From contig NZ_CALTTY010000003.1 in NCBI RefSeq assembly GCF_943912385.1, forward strand, positions 70,173-134,172: a stretch of 64,000 nt of DNA, read 5' to 3'. Below, in pieces: positions 45,781 through 53,569 of this stretch. The notes below the pieces were generated by a model that searched no databases, had not been told where the DNA came from, and saw only the letters and a list, made by a program, of their open reading frames with translations. The first letter of the stretch is position 1. Every line of letters begins with the position of its first letter. The translations under genes were made by a program, and so were the position numbers. This DNA comes from an uncultured Anaerococcus sp. (lineage in GTDB: Bacteria > Bacillota > Clostridia > Tissierellales > Peptoniphilaceae).

Positions 45781-45852
45781 ATTATATAAAAAATGAAAAG
45801 CATAGACCAGGACAAATTTGTCCTGTCCAATATTTAAATAACTAGTTATAAT
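45781..45852. promoter_or_regulatory. Divergent promoters sharing one palindromic operator
   Basis: AGGACAAATTTGTCCT at 45809-45824. Minus-strand TATAAT at 45781-45786 and plus-strand TATAAT at 45847-45852 each have their near edge 30.5 bp from the palindrome centre. The minus promoter serves the peptide gene at 45748, the plus promoter the short frame at 45913. GGTCTAT next to the palindrome is shared with the 42909 copy. Confidence 0.72.
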
Positions 45853-45912
45853 ATAATTATAAATCGATTTATAAAAAAATATTAAAATATTTCAATAATA
45901 AAGGAGATAATA

Positions 45913-46011
45913 ATGATTAATATAACTAGTAAATTAAAAGAAGAATTTTCTGGCCTTGTTCAGTATAGGAAAAACTATGAAAATTATTATGGAGAGGAAG
46001 TAGAAAGATAA
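45913..46011 (+). CDS. Short peptide (32 residues), possible remnant
   Basis: ATG 45913 follows AAAGGAGATAAT, and the frame gives a 32-residue polar peptide (start MINITSKLKEEF, end YGEEVER). Its leader copies that of the gene at 42996, including AAATCGATTT nine bases after the -10. The peptide lacks the hydrophobic character of the 42996 product. It may be a real small gene, or the head of a second operon whose body was deleted, since a remnant of the operon lies at 46741. Confidence 0.45.
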   Translation: MINITSKLKEEFSGLVQYRKNYENYYGEEVER

Positions 46012-46045
46012 GATATAACTCGCATAAATTAGAGATTTTGTAAAT

Positions 46046-46097
46046 TTTTATGTATCAACCCTTACCTTTATATCAGGATTTAGGTTGATACATAAAA
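46046..46097. terminator. Long inverted repeat, terminator-like
   Basis: TTTTATGTATCAACC / GGTTGATACATAAAA, a perfect 15-bp stem with a 22-base loop, after the short peptide gene and before the GNAT remnant. Confidence 0.6.
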
Positions 46098-46122
46098 TTA
46101 TTTACAAACCAGTGAAACATTC

Positions 46123-46565
46123 TCAATCGGTCCCTATATATCTATATACTAATTCAAATTTAGTAAATCCTGCTCTTTCATAGCAATGCTGTGCAGCATA
46201 ATTTTCACTCCATGTTTGAATAAACAGATCCTTACTTGTTAGCTTCATTAAAGAACGTAAGACTTCCGTTCCATGATCAATATTTTAATAATTTTCATAA
46301 ATTTTAAAATCATATATACCTATAATATCAGTTATAACAACAGAAAACTTACCGATTATGTCCTTACCATATCTTATAAAATAAAATTTTGTATGTCTGC
46401 TATTTTTTTTCTAGTAAACCCATAATCTCCCCATATATCAAGAGTATTTTCTTCAAACGAATATTTCTCATCAACATAATCTTCCTCACTATTCGAATAA
46501 TAATAATTTATGTCATATTCAGGATCCCTTTTATATCCTTTTCTAACATGGAATACAGATTTTCA
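46123..46565 (-). pseudogene. GNAT-family acetyltransferase, decayed
   Basis: The minus-strand C-terminal frame (from about 46385 to the stop at 46123) reads KFYFIRYGKDIIGKFSVV, then an in-frame TAA, then HGTEVLRSLMKL and WSENYAAQHCYERAGFTKFE, the usual acetyl-CoA and tail motifs of GNAT enzymes. The N-terminal part (46380-46565; YYYSNSEEDY...TLDIWGDYGF) is in another frame. At least one frameshift and one stop are needed. Limits are approximate. Confidence 0.7.
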
Positions 46566-46610
46566 TTAATGATTTCATAATTTAAAGAAAATATATGAAT
46601 AAATTGTCAA

Positions 46611-46671
46611 GGGAGAAGCCGCAGGCTTTTGGCAAAGCCTTTAGCCTTTACAATTTAGGAATATATTTTAA
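46611..46671. repeat. Imperfect inverted repeat
   Basis: AAATTGTCAAGG and CCTTTACAATTT face each other around a GC-richer core containing GGCTTTTGGCAAAGCC. It could fold into a long hairpin; not recognised as a known element. Confidence 0.45.
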
Positions 46672-46740
46672 AATTAAAAGAAATCAATGATGATAGATGC
46701 GTTTGATTTTAAATTGTCCAATTTAGGGTTGAAATACCAG

Positions 46741-46811
46741 ATTTATATTATTTTGTCAATAAGTGGTTTTTTGTTTGCATTCTTGCTAAAAAATTTATTG
46801 TAAGATAGAAT
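46741..46811 (+). pseudogene. Remnant copy of the 43267 membrane-protein gene
   Basis: About 70 bases closely match 43478-43550 (AAGTGGTTTTTTGTTTGCAT and ATTGTAAGATAGAAT are shared exactly), including the stop codon and the following bases. Shows a second, deleted copy of the peptide operon. Confidence 0.75.
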
Positions 46812-46963
46812 GGTATATATAAATGATTGTTAATTTCTTAAAATAATTTTCATAGTAATTATATTTTTATTACTAAATCTTATAATTTAAATTATGAAAA
46901 TATCTTATAGCAAAAAGACTTAATAGGATTTTGGCAAGTCTTTTGATAAAGTTCATATAATTG
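46812..46963. other. AT-rich sequence with no gene
   Basis: Rest of the decayed segment between 45.6 and 47.0 kb; no gene or RNA recognised. Confidence 0.4.
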
Positions 46964-46998
46964 TTTATAAAGCCAGCAAAAATTGCTGGCTTTATAAA
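46964..46998 (-). terminator. Terminator of pgi
   Basis: TTTATAAAGCCAGCAA / TTGCTGGCTTTATAAA, a perfect 16-bp stem with a 3-base loop. Confidence 0.85.
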
Positions 46999-47037
46999 GC
47001 TTATGAGTATTATACAAACTCTTTAATAAATATAATT

Positions 47038-48309
47038 TTAATAGCCTGGCTTGCCTAGAAGTTTAAACATTGCAGTCTTGTAGGCTTCTACGCCTGGTTG
47101 GTTAAATGGATTTACTCCTAGCATGTAGCCAGATACTCCTACAGCTATTTCAAAGAAGTAGAAGAGTTCTGCAAGCTTTCTTTCGTTTACTTTTTCCATA
47201 ACAAGTCTGATATTTGGAACGCCGCCCTCAACATGGGCCATGGTTGTTCCTTCCATTGCTTGCTTGTTAACATAGGACATGGTCTTTCCTGCCAGGTAGT
47301 TAAGGCCGTCTAGGTTTTTTTCGTCTTCTTTGATTACAAGGTCTTTTTCAACATTTTCTACCTCTATAACAGTTTCGAAGAGATTTCTCTTTCCATCTTG
47401 GATCATTTGTCCCATGGAGTGGAGGTCTGTAGTGTTTGATACGCTTGCTGGGAAGATTCCCTTGCCATCTTTTCCTTCAGACTCGCCGTATAATTGTTTC
47501 CACCACTCTGCCACATAGGCAAGTTTTGGTTCGTAGTTTACTAGAATTTCAATATCCTTGCCTTCTTCGTGGAGCATGTTTCTAACTGCTGCATATTTTA
47601 TAGCATCATTTTGGGAAGAATTTATTGTGTATTTTTCCCTACCATCAACGAAGCCTTTCATAAATTCATCTATATCAATACCCGCCACAGCAAGTGGTAA
47701 AAGTCCTACTGCAGATATTACCGAAAATCTTCCGCCTATGTCATCTGGAACTACAAAGCTTTCGTATCCTTCAGCATCGGCAAGCTCTTTTAAGGCTCCT
47801 TTTTTCCTGTCTGTTGTTGCAAAAATCCTTGTCTTTGCTTCTTCTTTGCCATATTTTTCCTCTAATGCTTCCTTTAAAATCCTAAAGGCAATTGCTGGTT
47901 CTGTTGTTGTACCAGATTTTGAGATAACATTTAGGCTGTAGTCCTTGTCTTTAAGGTAGTCTAAAAGCTCAGATAGGTACTGCCCTGAAATTTGATTACC
48001 GGCATAGATAATCTCTGTATCCCTTTTTGAGTTAAAATAAGAGTCACAGGCTACTTCCACTGCCTTGATACCTAGGTAGGATCCGCCTATACCTATAGAA
48101 ACAAGGACATCAGAGTTTTCCCTAATCCTCTGAGATGCCTTTTTAATTCTTTCAAACTCGTCCTTGTCGTAATCAACTGGCCTATCAATCCAGCCTAGAA
48201 AGTCATTTCCTTCGCCGTCTTTTTTAATAAGGCTGTCAAAAGCAGCAAGGGCCCTTTCTTCATATTTTTCTATATTATCTAACTTAACATTGCTAAAATC
48301 TACTTTCAT
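47038..48309 (-). CDS. pgi: Glucose-6-phosphate isomerase
   Basis: Interconverts glucose-6-phosphate and fructose-6-phosphate in glycolysis; cytoplasmic. 423 residues, slightly shorter than the usual 445-450 of Firmicutes. [43 protein letters not shown] and the C-terminal [12 protein letters not shown] are all conserved, including the catalytic Glu/His/Lys region. AAAGGAGG precedes the ATG. Transcribed alone. Confidence 0.96.
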   Translation of the reverse strand: MKVDFSNVKLDNIEKYEERALAAFDSLIKKDGEGNDFLGWIDRPVDYDKDEFERIKKASQRIRENSDVLVSIGIGGSYLGIKAVEVACDSYFNSKRDTEIIYAGNQISGQYLSELLDYLKDKDYSLNVISKSGTTTEPAIAFRILKEALEEKYGKEEAKTRIFATTDRKKGALKELADAEGYESFVVPDDIGGRFSVISAVGLLPLAVAGIDIDEFMKGFVDGREKYTINSSQNDAIKYAAVRNMLHEEGKDIEILVNYEPKLAYVAEWWKQLYGESEGKDGKGIFPASVSNTTDLHSMGQMIQDGKRNLFETVIEVENVEKDLVIKEDEKNLDGLNYLAGKTMSYVNKQAMEGTTMAHVEGGVPNIRLVMEKVNERKLAELFYFFEIAVGVSGYMLGVNPFNQPGVEAYKTAMFKLLGKPGY

Positions 48310-48413
48310 ATAGCCTCCTTTGCTACTATTAATTATACCCTATACCGATTTGATAAGGCAAAAGAAAGAGAGAGTAATTAGAAGGAAAATAATCAGAAAT
48401 TTTGGATATTATA

Positions 48414-48432
48414 CATAATGATAATTACTATC
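48414..48432. promoter_or_regulatory. Fur-like box 1
   Basis: CATAATGATAATTACTATC matches 16 of 19 positions of the classical Fur box GATAATGATAATCATTATC. Lies between pgi and rubrerythrin. Confidence 0.5.
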
Positions 48433-48546
48433 AGGTCATTATATTAGTCTCTTGATTTTAAAATGTGCAAAAAACTGTAGGGAATAAACTAGATAAAAAT
48501 GGCCTGAAATAGTGAATTATAAGGTTTGCCTTAAAACTTAGATATT

Positions 48547-48565
48547 GATAATGATAATCACCTTT
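48547..48565. promoter_or_regulatory. Fur-like box 2
   Basis: GATAATGATAATCACCTTT matches 15 of 19 positions of the Fur box, 27 bases before the rubrerythrin -35. PerR-type control is an alternative. Confidence 0.5.
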
Positions 48566-48592
48566 ATAAAAAACAAAACTTTAGAATGATTC

Positions 48593-48621
48593 TTGACAAA
48601 GCGAATAATTAATTATATAAT
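48593..48621 (+). promoter_or_regulatory. Strong promoter of rubrerythrin gene
   Basis: TTGACA, 17-base spacer, TATAAT: consensus at all 12 positions. Confidence 0.85.
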
Positions 48622-48666
48622 ATGAATATCAGACGAAGTAACATTACATAAAAAAAGGAGTTAATA

Positions 48667-49260
48667 ATGGCAGAATTAAAAGGAACAAAAACAGCTCAAA
48701 ACCTACTAACATCATTTGTTGGTGAATCTCAAGCAAATCTGAGATATACATATGCAGCTAAGACAGCTGAAAAAGAAGGTTATAGACAAATCGCAGCAAT
48801 CTTTAGAGAAACAGCTATGAACGAAAGAGAACACGCTGCAAGATTTTACAAATTCCTTAAAGAAGAATACAAACTTGAAACTATCGAACTTAACGAAGAA
48901 TACACAGCTTGGCCAGTAGTTTGGCATGACACCCTTACAAACCTTCAAGGTGCTATCGAAGGTGAAAATGATGAATGTGAAAACATGTACCCATCATTCG
49001 GTGACGTAGCTGAAGAAGAAGGATTTGACGAAATTGCAAGAGCATTCAGACACATCGCTCACGCAGAAGGCGCTCACAGAGATAGATATCAAAAACTACA
49101 CGACAACGTAGAAAACGGAACAGTATTTGAAAAAGAAGAATCAGTAATCTGGAAATGTGGTAACTGTGGCTACCTATACGAAGGTAAAAAAGCTCCAAAA
49201 ATTTGCCCAGCATGCCGCCACCCACAAGAATGGTTCGAAGTAGCAGCATTTAACTATTAA
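48667..49260 (+). CDS. rbr: Rubrerythrin
   Basis: Peroxide-scavenging non-haem iron protein, 197 residues. N-terminal four-helix ferritin-like domain with the di-iron ligands (ESQANLRY, ETAMNEREHAARF, EGENDECE, HIAHAEGAHRDRY). A C-terminal rubredoxin domain has both pairs of cysteines intact (CGNCG, CPACR). AAAAGGAG precedes the ATG, and codon use is biased toward a few codons as in highly expressed genes. Perfect promoter and Fur-like boxes suggest iron or oxidative-stress control. A block of structured repeats follows. Confidence 0.97.
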   Translation: MAELKGTKTAQNLLTSFVGESQANLRYTYAAKTAEKEGYRQIAAIFRETAMNEREHAARFYKFLKEEYKLETIELNEEYTAWPVVWHDTLTNLQGAIEGENDECENMYPSFGDVAEEEGFDEIARAFRHIAHAEGAHRDRYQKLHDNVENGTVFEKEESVIWKCGNCGYLYEGKKAPKICPACRHPQEWFEVAAFNY

Positions 49261-49265
49261 TGGTA

Positions 49266-49440
49266 GATAAAATATCGTGAGCGATATTTTATCGGTCTTC
49301 ACAATTTCTCAAGGTGCGAAGCACCGCAGAAGAAATTGATGAAGAACCTTATGTAATTTTTTATGTAAGTCGCGACGAGTAGGAGCGACTGGAATAAAAA
49401 GATTACGTACCTTACCCCGGCCACGGCCGGGGATTTTTGA
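49266..49440 (+). repeat. Structured element, copy a
   Basis: In order: stem GATAAAATATCG TGAG CGATATTTTATC (49266-49293); stem CAATTTCT (49302-49309) / AGAAATTG (49331-49338) with apical GGTGC GAA GCACC; CTTATGTAATTTT; stem AGTCGC (49368-49373) / GCGACT (49385-49390); GGAATAAAAAGATTACGTAC; terminator CCCCGGCC AC GGCCGGGG with T run (49415-49438). Bases 49294-49346 are identical to 49803-49855. Confidence 0.75.
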
Positions 49441-49470
49441 TTCTAATATCCGAGTATTATACTTTTTAAG

Positions 49471-49705
49471 AATTTGATTTTATCAAATTGGGATAGGGCT
49501 TCACGATATATCCGAGTGCGAGCACGAAGGATAGATTGATGAAAAAATTTATTTAATTTGAATAAGCCCGTCCGGCTAGAGGAGGACAGCCCGTCCGGCT
49601 CGGAGAGGACACGCGACGAGTTTTATCCCGAGCCTAGCCGAGGGAAGGAGCGACTGGAATAAAAAGATTACGTACTATACACCCCAGCATGGCTGGGGTG
49701 ATTTA
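49471..49705 (+). repeat. Structured element, copy b
   Basis: Same order with different stem sequences: AATTTGAT TTT ATCAAATT (49471-49489); GATATATCC / GGATAGATT around GTGC GA GCAC; an insert carrying two AGCCCGTCCGGCT copies; GCGACGAG, a GC-rich hairpin, then the 29-base tail shared with copy a (49647-49675); terminator CACCCCAGC / GCTGGGGTG (49680-49700). Confidence 0.72.
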
Positions 49706-49765
49706 TTATGCATTAAAGTATCATTCATTCCACCGATTAAGTATTCTTAAGTCGACGGGCCTTTA

Positions 49766-49980
49766 TAAAATTGACGTAGGATTTCGTAAGCGAAATTTTA
49801 TAGGTCTTCACAATTTCTCAAGGTGCGAAGCACCGCAGAAGAAATTGATGAAGAATCTTATGTAATTTTGAGACAAGCCCGTCCGGCTCGGAGAGGACAC
49901 GCGACGAGTTTTATCCCGAGACTAGTTTAGGCAAGTAGTGCCTGCAATAGAAGATACCTATATTTTAGAGATACTAAACC
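49766..49980 (+). repeat. Structured element, copy c (3' end degraded)
   Basis: Stem ATTTCG TAAG CGAAAT (49781-49796), then 53 bases identical to copy a (49803-49855). Then 45 bases identical to copy b (49876-49920, AGCCCGTCCGGCT through GCGACGAG to ATCCCGAG). The usual tail is replaced by diverged sequence and no terminator is evident. Confidence 0.7.
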
Positions 49981-50224
49981 TACATGATCTGGTTGAGGCT
50001 ATAGATAAAATCACGATACCCTCATTTCGACCGAACGGAGTGAGTGGAGAAATCTAGTGATATCTGACCATGCGTACATTCGAGATAAGAAGGAAACTAA
50101 GATTAAAATATTTTAAATTTCGCATATTTGTCTAGATTCTGAAACTAGCTTAGGCTGGATTTTTTATTTTGCCAAAAAAAGGTAAGATTATAGAAAATGG
50201 GTAAAAGTATAAATAAGAAGGAAC

Positions 50225-50360
50225 GTAATGTTTTTCAACGAACGCTCAGTGATATTTAGTTCAAATCGCTCCTATTCGTCGCAATTTAAACCAAATATCA
50301 CATAAGCTTATTCTATCATTTTCTACGAAAGCTGAAGCTTTCTAGAAAATGATGAATAAT
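50225..50360 (-). repeat. Structured element, copy e (reverse)
   Basis: Reverse orientation: TCATTTTCTA / TAGAAAATGA (50316-50325, 50343-50352) around GAAAGCT GA AGCTTTC; minus-strand GCGACGAATAGGAGCGA at 50266-50282; outer stem GTGATATTT / AAATATCAC (50249-50301). Confidence 0.65.
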
Positions 50361-50410
50361 GCAAAAAATATCGGTCATTTATGGCCTTACGGCTTGACCG
50401 ATGTTTTTTG
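50361..50410. terminator. Bidirectional terminator between reverse copies
   Basis: GCAAAAAATATCGGTC / GACCGATGTTTTTTGC around a loop that contains a second small hairpin (GCCTTACGGC). Confidence 0.75.
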
Positions 50411-50420
50411 CTAGCATTAT

Positions 50421-50540
50421 ACTCGTCGCGTTCTTATGAAAAAATTACATAAGGTTTCTCATCAGTTTATACTTCGCACTTCGTGCTTGATAAACTGTGA
50501 GAACCATAAAAATTTTACCTATTGAAGTCCTAACCCCGTT
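50421..50540 (-). repeat. Structured element, copy d (reverse)
   Basis: Minus-strand reading repeats CTTATGTAATTTTTTCATAAG and CGCGACGAG as in copy a, but the main stem is CAGTTTAT / ATAAACTG (50463-50470, 50490-50497) around GCAC TTC GTGC: different bases, same pairing. Confidence 0.7.
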
Positions 50541-50630
50541 TTAAAACTAGCCCGTCGGCTCTAGGAGACGAAACGGTTGGTATGACTGATGCTTTAGCAA
50601 AAATTTTTATTACCATTAAAGGAGTATTAA

Positions 50631-51353
50631 ATGAAAGTAATAGTATGTAAAGATTATGATGATATGAGCAAGAAGGCAAGTCAGCTTGTGATGAATGCAC
50701 TTGTTGAAAAACCACAACTAAAATTCGGTTTTGCAACAGGATCTAGCCCTATTGGTCTATATAAAAACCTAGTAGCAGCTCAAAAAGAAGGGGAAATCTC
50801 TTTCAAATATGCAAAAAGTGTAAACTTAGATGAATATGTAGGAATTGATCCAGAAAATGACCATTCTTATTCACACTTCATGCACGAAAACCTCTTCGAC
50901 CACGTAAATATCAATAAGGACAATATAATCCTACCAATTGCCCCAGAAGCAGATGATAAGTATTCTGAAGAATACAGGAAGAAACTAGAAGACTTTGGTC
51001 AAAGAGATGTCCAAATTTTAGGTCTTGGGGTAAATGGTCACATAGCCTTTAATGAACCAGCTGATAAGTTAAATAAATATGCTTCTATAGTTGAATTAGA
51101 CGAATCAACAATCAAAGCTAATTCAAGATTTTTTGAAAAAGAAGAAGATGTGCCAACACATGCTCTATCAATGGGTGTAAAAGAAATATTCGATGCAAGA
51201 ACAATAATTGTCCTTGCAAGTGGAAAAAATAAACACGAAGCTGTTAAAAGACTATTAAACGACGATGAGATTTCCACAGACCTACCATGCGGTCTTTTAA
51301 ATCTTCACCCAAATGCTTATTTATTTGTTGACGAAGAAGCCTACCAAGGTTAA
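50631..51353 (+). CDS. nagB: Glucosamine-6-phosphate deaminase
   Basis: Converts glucosamine-6-phosphate to fructose-6-phosphate and ammonia in amino-sugar use; cytoplasmic. 240 residues, normal for Firmicutes. FGFATGSSPIGLY, VNLDEYVGI, LGLGVNGHIAFNEP and the catalytic region THALSMG are conserved. TAAAGGAG precedes the ATG. Transcribed alone, with a terminator behind; nagA is not adjacent. Confidence 0.95.
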   Translation: MKVIVCKDYDDMSKKASQLVMNALVEKPQLKFGFATGSSPIGLYKNLVAAQKEGEISFKYAKSVNLDEYVGIDPENDHSYSHFMHENLFDHVNINKDNIILPIAPEADDKYSEEYRKKLEDFGQRDVQILGLGVNGHIAFNEPADKLNKYASIVELDESTIKANSRFFEKEEDVPTHALSMGVKEIFDARTIIVLASGKNKHEAVKRLLNDDEISTDLPCGLLNLHPNAYLFVDEEAYQG

Positions 51354-51395
51354 GAAATTAGCCAATAATTAGTAAAATAATTTTTCTTATGTGTT

Positions 51396-51432
51396 AAAGA
51401 CAGTCCTAAATTATAGGATTGTCTTTTTTATT
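51396..51432 (+). terminator. Terminator of nagB
   Basis: AAAGACAGTCCTA / TAGGATTGTCTTT with a six-T tail. Confidence 0.85.
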
Positions 51433-51444
51433 TTTATCCATTGC

Positions 51445-51470
51445 AAAAAACCCCATCCTAGGATGGGGCA
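51445..51470 (-). terminator. Terminator of pepF
   Basis: CCCCATCC TA GGATGGGG; minus-strand tail TTTTTTGC. Confidence 0.8.
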
Positions 51471-51495
51471 AAATATCCAATATTTTATAAGTCTT

Positions 51496-53298
51496 CTAGT
51501 TTTTATACATTTCTAATTTCTTCATTAGCTCGTCTATTTCATTAACTATTTTCCCAATAAAGTCTATGGCATCTTCTATTGGTTTTGTACTTGTCATATC
51601 TACTCCGGCAGCCTTGGCAAGGTCAATTGGTCCCATAGATCCGCCTAGTTTTAGGACTTCTATCCAGTCTTTTCTGTCTTCGTCTGTTCCGTGGACTATT
51701 TTTTCTGAGATGGCTGTCCCTATGGTTAACCCTGCTTGGTAGGTGAAGGAATAAAGTCCCATATAGTAGTGAGGTTGCCTCATCCAAGTAAGCTCTGCAC
51801 CCTCGTTTAAGATTACAGCATCCCCCCAGAATTCTTCTAATTTATCTTTAAAAATTTCATTAAAGTCTGCTGCTGTTAGGCTTTCTCCCTTTTCAACACG
51901 TTTGTAGACCTCTCTTTGGAAGGCTGCCTCTAAAAAGTGGGTTACGAAGTTATGGTAGTAAGTTTTTCCTATCATGGTAGAAAGGACCCAGAGTCTTTCC
52001 CTGTCATCTTTGGCGTTTTTAAGAAGGTATCTTTCCATGGTAATTTCATTGGCTGTTGATGGTGCTTCCACAAAATACATGGACATGTTGCTGGCTAGGA
52101 CATTTTGATTGTCATTTGAGTATATACCTTGACCAGCGTGGCCTAGTTCGTGGGCTAGGGTCATGACCTGGCTCATAGAATTATTATAAGTAGTCATGAT
52201 AAATGGGTGTGACCCGTAAGGTGAAGAGCAGAATGCTCCTGTTCTTTTGCCGATATTCTGGCTATAGTCTATCCACCTGTCGTCAAAAGCTTTTTCTATA
52301 TAAGAAATATACTCATCGCCTAGAGGAGAAAGTCCGTCTACTATATATTTTTTGGCTTCATCAATTTCAACCTGTGGCTCATAGTCTTGGTCTATGGCAA
52401 GCTTTAAGTCTGCATAGGTCATTTCTTCTAGGCCGTAGTGGTCTTTTATTATCCTTGCGTACTTTCTCATAATTGGGGCAAGTTTTTCCATGATTATATC
52501 AATATGGTTTTCGTAAATATCAAAGTCCACGTCCTGGCGAGCTAGGAGGTAGTGGAAGACTGACTTATAACCACGGAGGTCTGCCATGATTTTTTCGTTT
52601 TGGATTAGGGTGTTATAGACTGAACCGTCTGCATATTGGTAGGATGATAAAACTTTGTGGTAGTCATCAAAGGCCCTTCTTCTTAAATCGGTGTCTACTT
52701 CACCTTCTAAATATTCTTCAAAGGTGTTGTGGTTTAGGGTGATTTCTTCGCCTTTGTGGCTTATATTTTTAAACTTCATGTCCCCGTATCTCATGTCGTT
52801 GTAGGTGGTGTATGGGGCGTCGAAGGTTGGTGCGAGTGCTGCTAGAGCTGCCTCTGTTTTTTCATCTAAGAGGTAGTTGGCCTTATCTTTTACCCTCTTT
52901 AGGTAGTATTTATAGCCAGGGTAATTTTTAGCAACTTCATCTAGGACTTTCTCGTCAACCTTAACAAGGGCTGAGTCATAGAAGGAAAGGTTTGCAAAGA
53001 TTTTAGAAATCTCACTTCCAAATTTGGCATCTCTTTTTGCCATGGCCTCATCAGTGGCATCAGTTTCTTTAGAAATTCCTGCAAAGGTTCCAAGAAGGCC
53101 AGTCAGTTTAATAATCTCAGAGTAATCTTCAAGAGACTTGTAGACATCATCACTTGTTTCAAGCTTTTGGTACTTCTCTTTAAAGTCATTTGCCATCTTA
53201 GCTAATTTTTCTATGTCAGCATAAAAGTCCTCATCAGAAGCATAGAGGTCTTCGATGGCCCAGGTTTCTTTTGGATTTACTTCATTTCTTTTTTTCAT
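51496..53298 (-). CDS. pepF: Oligoendopeptidase F (M3B)
   Basis: Zinc metallopeptidase that degrades oligopeptides in the cytoplasm; 600 residues, full length. Zinc site HELGH in MTLAHELGHAGQG with the downstream Glu (EAPSTANE), and the typical start ETWAIEDLYASDEDFYAD. Starts at ATG 53298 behind TAGGAGATT. With the M29 aminopeptidase gene divergent upstream it suggests peptide use as a nutrient source. Confidence 0.95.
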   Translation of the reverse strand: MKKRNEVNPKETWAIEDLYASDEDFYADIEKLAKMANDFKEKYQKLETSDDVYKSLEDYSEIIKLTGLLGTFAGISKETDATDEAMAKRDAKFGSEISKIFANLSFYDSALVKVDEKVLDEVAKNYPGYKYYLKRVKDKANYLLDEKTEAALAALAPTFDAPYTTYNDMRYGDMKFKNISHKGEEITLNHNTFEEYLEGEVDTDLRRRAFDDYHKVLSSYQYADGSVYNTLIQNEKIMADLRGYKSVFHYLLARQDVDFDIYENHIDIIMEKLAPIMRKYARIIKDHYGLEEMTYADLKLAIDQDYEPQVEIDEAKKYIVDGLSPLGDEYISYIEKAFDDRWIDYSQNIGKRTGAFCSSPYGSHPFIMTTYNNSMSQVMTLAHELGHAGQGIYSNDNQNVLASNMSMYFVEAPSTANEITMERYLLKNAKDDRERLWVLSTMIGKTYYHNFVTHFLEAAFQREVYKRVEKGESLTAADFNEIFKDKLEEFWGDAVILNEGAELTWMRQPHYYMGLYSFTYQAGLTIGTAISEKIVHGTDEDRKDWIEVLKLGGSMGPIDLAKAAGVDMTSTKPIEDAIDFIGKIVNEIDELMKKLEMYKN

Positions 53299-53569
53299 CT
53301 AAATCTCCTATTATTTGCTACTTATCATCTTATTATTCACTATTATAACACTTTATTGGCCTAATGAAAAATTTTTAAGATATTTTTTAAAAATAAGATA
53401 TAAAAAAATATGTTCATATAAGTTTTAATAGGGGTTTCATATGGTATGGATGATTTTGTTTAATCTCATCCTATAAACCAAAGAAACTTTAGACTTTAAT
53501 ATCCCCTATATATGGGTAAGTATATTAGAAAAGGTATAGTTTAAATAGAAAAATGTTAGGAGAAAAATT

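Larger units (their letters stand above)
49261..50630. other. 1.37-kb non-coding block of structured repeats
   Basis: No credible gene. It contains five copies of one structured element (three plus, two minus; listed separately), several terminator-like hairpins, the palindrome AGCCCGTCGGCTC (50549-50561) and, at 50029-50056, a TCATTTCGACCG...GGAGAAATCT element of a type I recall as widespread in bacterial intergenic DNA. Confidence 0.7.

Noticed and set aside
49261..50630. CRISPR-like array
   Set aside because: Copies are few, in both orientations, unevenly spaced, with varying stems and no uniform spacers; no cas genes.
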